Of a DNA stretch of 33,644 nucleotides, positions 32,028 through 33,644 are shown one piece after another. The notes beneath the pieces are model-generated. The model did no database searches. It was not told the DNA's origin and saw only the letters and a list, made by a program, of their open reading frames with translations. The stretch is taken from positions 1-33,644 of the forward strand of contig CAZWZG010000013.1 of NCBI GenBank assembly GCA_964638245.1. Direction: 5' to 3'. The stretch is from CAZWZG01 sp964638245. Lineage in GTDB: Bacteria; Pseudomonadota; Alphaproteobacteria; Rhodobacterales; Rhodobacteraceae. How positions within the stretch are numbered: position 1 is the first letter of the stretch; every line of letters begins with the position of its first letter. A program made the position numbers and the translations under genes.

Positions 32028-33440
32028 TTAGAGCGTGTCGGAGCTCGAATGGGATCGGTACGACGAGCGCGTGAACACCGCTCCGAACATGCGACCGATA
32101 AAGCCTTTGCTTTTGCGGCGCTTGCGGGTCGGGTGCTGGTCATGGACCACACCGTCGATATCGTCTTTGGAGACCATTTCAGAGATTGCACCCGACAGCG
32201 TATCGGCCAATTGGTCCGGGTCCGGCTGTGCGGGGTTAATCTCGTTCATGTCTTCTTCGGGCGTGGACAAAGCTGCCCAACGCGGGTCCGGCTCCGACTT
32301 TGGTCGTGGGGCCACTTGATGCGTGACCACCTTTTTCTTGGTCTTCTGGATTTCTGCCTGTTCGGCTTTGTGCGCACGGCGTTCCTTGCGCGTCATGTCC
32401 GATGTCACGGCCTTGTTGGTTTCATCGACCAGCTTCTGGATGTTCAGAACCATCGCCTGATCGTTTTGCGCCCGCTGAAGCGCGGCGCGCTTTCTTCGCT
32501 CAGTGTCGACCATTTCGATCCATTCGTCGGCAGACTGGATCCGGTCCTGAGGGAAAACCTGGAGCGCCTTGTCGATGGCGCGCAGCATGTAGTCATCATG
32601 GCCCTGAATGCGCCGGAAGAGCGGCTCGTAGGGGTCCGGGCGGCCCGCCGCAATTGCGGAAACCCGCGCTTGGCTGTTGGGTGGCGCTTCGCCGGTGATG
32701 ACATGGTAAAATGTAGCGCCCAGCGAATAGAGGTCTGAGGACGCATTCTGTTTGGCGCCAGCGACGTAGAATTCCTGAGGCGAGTAGCCATCCTTGACGA
32801 CATGGAGCGCGCTCAACACCCGACTGGCGCGCGTGGCTTCTTCGCGCGCCGCGCCAAAGTCGATCAGGACCGGGTGCATCCGGTTGTCGACGAGAATGTT
32901 GTCGGGCGAGATATCGCGGTGCAGTACGTCAAACTTGTGGACGTAGTCGATCGCGCTCAGAACCTTGAGCAACATCTCCTTGATCTCGACAGGCCCCAGC
33001 GTTGCCCGCGGATCCTCGATCACGTCAAGAAGGTCTTTGCCCTCAACGAAGTCGAGCGCCATGTAGGCGGTGCCGTTGTCTTCGAAGACCTGGTGAATGC
33101 CCACGATGTTGGGATGTGTCAGCTTGGACAGACGGCGCGCCTCTTGTCCAAAGAGGCGCACGATTGTCTCGAATTCTTTCTGGTAGTTCTTGGAGCGGGC
33201 CCGCACCGTGCTGGCCGTACGACAACACATGGAAGACGGAAAGCATTCCTTGATGACGACGACGCGGTCCAGACTGTCACGCGCCAGATAGGTGACGCCA
33301 AAGCCGCCAGCGTTCAGGAAGCGATCAATCACAAACTGCCCGTGAAGAAGCTCGGTCCCCGGCTTCAGCTCATCTGCGACCACTTCGGTCTCAGAAACAG
33401 GTTGATCGTCGTGTTGCGCGCCCATGGCCATCCCAAACAT
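32028..33440 (-). CDS. Cytosolic Ser/Thr protein kinase (Hanks type)
   Basis: Kinase of about 470 residues, first gene of the cluster. Visible: glycine loop LNAGGFGVTYLARD, VAIK-type lysine Lys64 (VVIKECFP), the alpha-C Glu100, catalytic loop HRDISPDN (Asp176, Asn181), metal-binding DFG Asp194, and a Ser-Pro-Gln-Glu (SPQE) in place of the usual APE. The kinase domain ends near 310. The rest is a basic, charged, disordered region with no transmembrane helix or PASTA repeat, ending with KRRKSKGFIGRMFGAVF, a possible membrane-surface anchor. The start is uncertain: ATG at 33440, 33431 or 33425, or TTG at 33476. The likely substrates are the FHA protein and the GTPases. Confidence 0.9.
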   Translation of the reverse strand: MFGMAMGAQHDDQPVSETEVVADELKPGTELLHGQFVIDRFLNAGGFGVTYLARDSLDRVVVIKECFPSSMCCRTASTVRARSKNYQKEFETIVRLFGQEARRLSKLTHPNIVGIHQVFEDNGTAYMALDFVEGKDLLDVIEDPRATLGPVEIKEMLLKVLSAIDYVHKFDVLHRDISPDNILVDNRMHPVLIDFGAAREEATRASRVLSALHVVKDGYSPQEFYVAGAKQNASSDLYSLGATFYHVITGEAPPNSQARVSAIAAGRPDPYEPLFRRIQGHDDYMLRAIDKALQVFPQDRIQSADEWIEMVDTERRKRAALQRAQNDQAMVLNIQKLVDETNKAVTSDMTRKERRAHKAEQAEIQKTKKKVVTHQVAPRPKSEPDPRWAALSTPEEDMNEINPAQPDPDQLADTLSGAISEMVSKDDIDGVVHDQHPTRKRRKSKGFIGRMFGAVFTRSSYRSHSSSDTL

Positions 33441-33476
33441 CAATCGCGAAAGCGGAATGAAATCAGGCCGAGACAA

Positions 33477-33644
33477 TTGTCCCGGACGAGGCCAAAATCA
33501 GCCCTATCCACACACCAACCCACTTCGCTCGAAACAATGGCTAGGCGCGGATTTGGTCCATAATGTGGCAGGAAAGCGGGCAATCCCGGTCGATCGGAAA
33601 CATAATGAAGGAAAAGTTAACTTTTTCATCCGCGAGGAAACAGA
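33477..33644. other. Intergenic region upstream of the kinase cluster (continues beyond window)
   Basis: No gene is visible in these 168 bases. AT-rich from 33600 on. It contains the perfect 14-bp palindrome AAAAGTTAACTTTT at 33612-33625 and is the expected promoter region of the kinase cluster. I could not assign a promoter with confidence. Confidence 0.5.
33612..33625. promoter_or_regulatory. Perfect 14-bp palindrome upstream of the kinase cluster
   Basis: AAAAGTTAACTTTT is fully self-complementary, 170-190 bases before the kinase start. Candidate operator; distance is long for direct repression of the kinase gene, so it may instead serve a divergent gene beyond the right edge. Confidence 0.4.

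Noticed and set aside
23608..33440. Type VI secretion regulatory locus
   Set aside because: Kinase, FHA and PP2C are reminiscent, but no tss gene (sheath, TssJLM, Hcp, VgrG, ClpV) is present and the remaining genes are GTPases.
1..33644. Mobile element, CRISPR array, rRNA or tRNA
   Set aside because: No transposase, integrase, regularly spaced repeat or tRNA-like cloverleaf was seen on either strand; gene content looks like ordinary chromosome.

Overview
The window reads as a chromosomal segment of a marine alphaproteobacterium of the Rhodobacteraceae (Roseobacter group). The grounds are high G+C, an aglEFGAK alpha-glucoside operon, a compact cheYAWR operon, a taurine-type aminotransferase beside a MocR regulator, a Hint-domain protein, and a GC-rich inverted repeat of a type I associate with this family. 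This placement is inference; no rRNA or tRNA is present to confirm it. No insertion sequence, phage gene or CRISPR array is visible.

Layout. (1) 1-1046, minus: 5' part of guaB (IMP dehydrogenase), cut by the window edge, with a large inverted repeat upstream at 1126-1243. (2) 1249-7658, minus: aglE-aglF-aglG-aglA-aglK, an ABC importer for alpha-glucosides plus a cytoplasmic GH13 glucosidase. The LacI regulator gene (7898-8941, plus) is divergent and overlaps a GH1 beta-glucosidase gene, which overlaps glucokinase. Two matching operators and a good promoter in the divergent region suggest one sugar regulon: import, hydrolysis, phosphorylation. (3) 11317-16419, plus: chemotaxis operon STAS-cheY-cheA-cheW-cheR-cheY-unknown, preceded by a 13-codon leader ORF. 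It meets a convergent cheB-cheD pair (16437-18006, minus), itself preceded by a Hint-domain gene. (4) 18715-19285: the only long non-coding stretch, with hairpins and a possible small RNA. (5) 19286-23594, plus: class I glutamine amidotransferase, taurine:pyruvate-type aminotransferase, GNAT acetyltransferase and a MocR/TauR-like regulator. Similar direct repeats lie in front of the aminotransferase and the regulator.

(6) 23608-33440, minus: the most striking region. In transcription order it encodes a cytosolic Ser/Thr kinase, an FHA protein with a very acidic disordered region, a PP2C phosphatase, a small GTPase with a degenerate G3 motif, a large dynamin-like GTPase, a second small GTPase, a Roadblock/LC7-like protein and an unknown protein. 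Kinase, FHA and PP2C form a complete phosphothreonine module like the one controlling some type VI secretion systems, but no secretion gene is present; the module is instead joined to dynamin-like GTPases and a Roadblock-like protein. Overlaps of kinase-cluster genes imply coordinated expression. My inference is a phosphorylation-controlled membrane-remodelling or polarity system, and I do not recognise it as a described one. Perfect palindromes lie at its 5' end, its internal gap and in front of the Roadblock gene.
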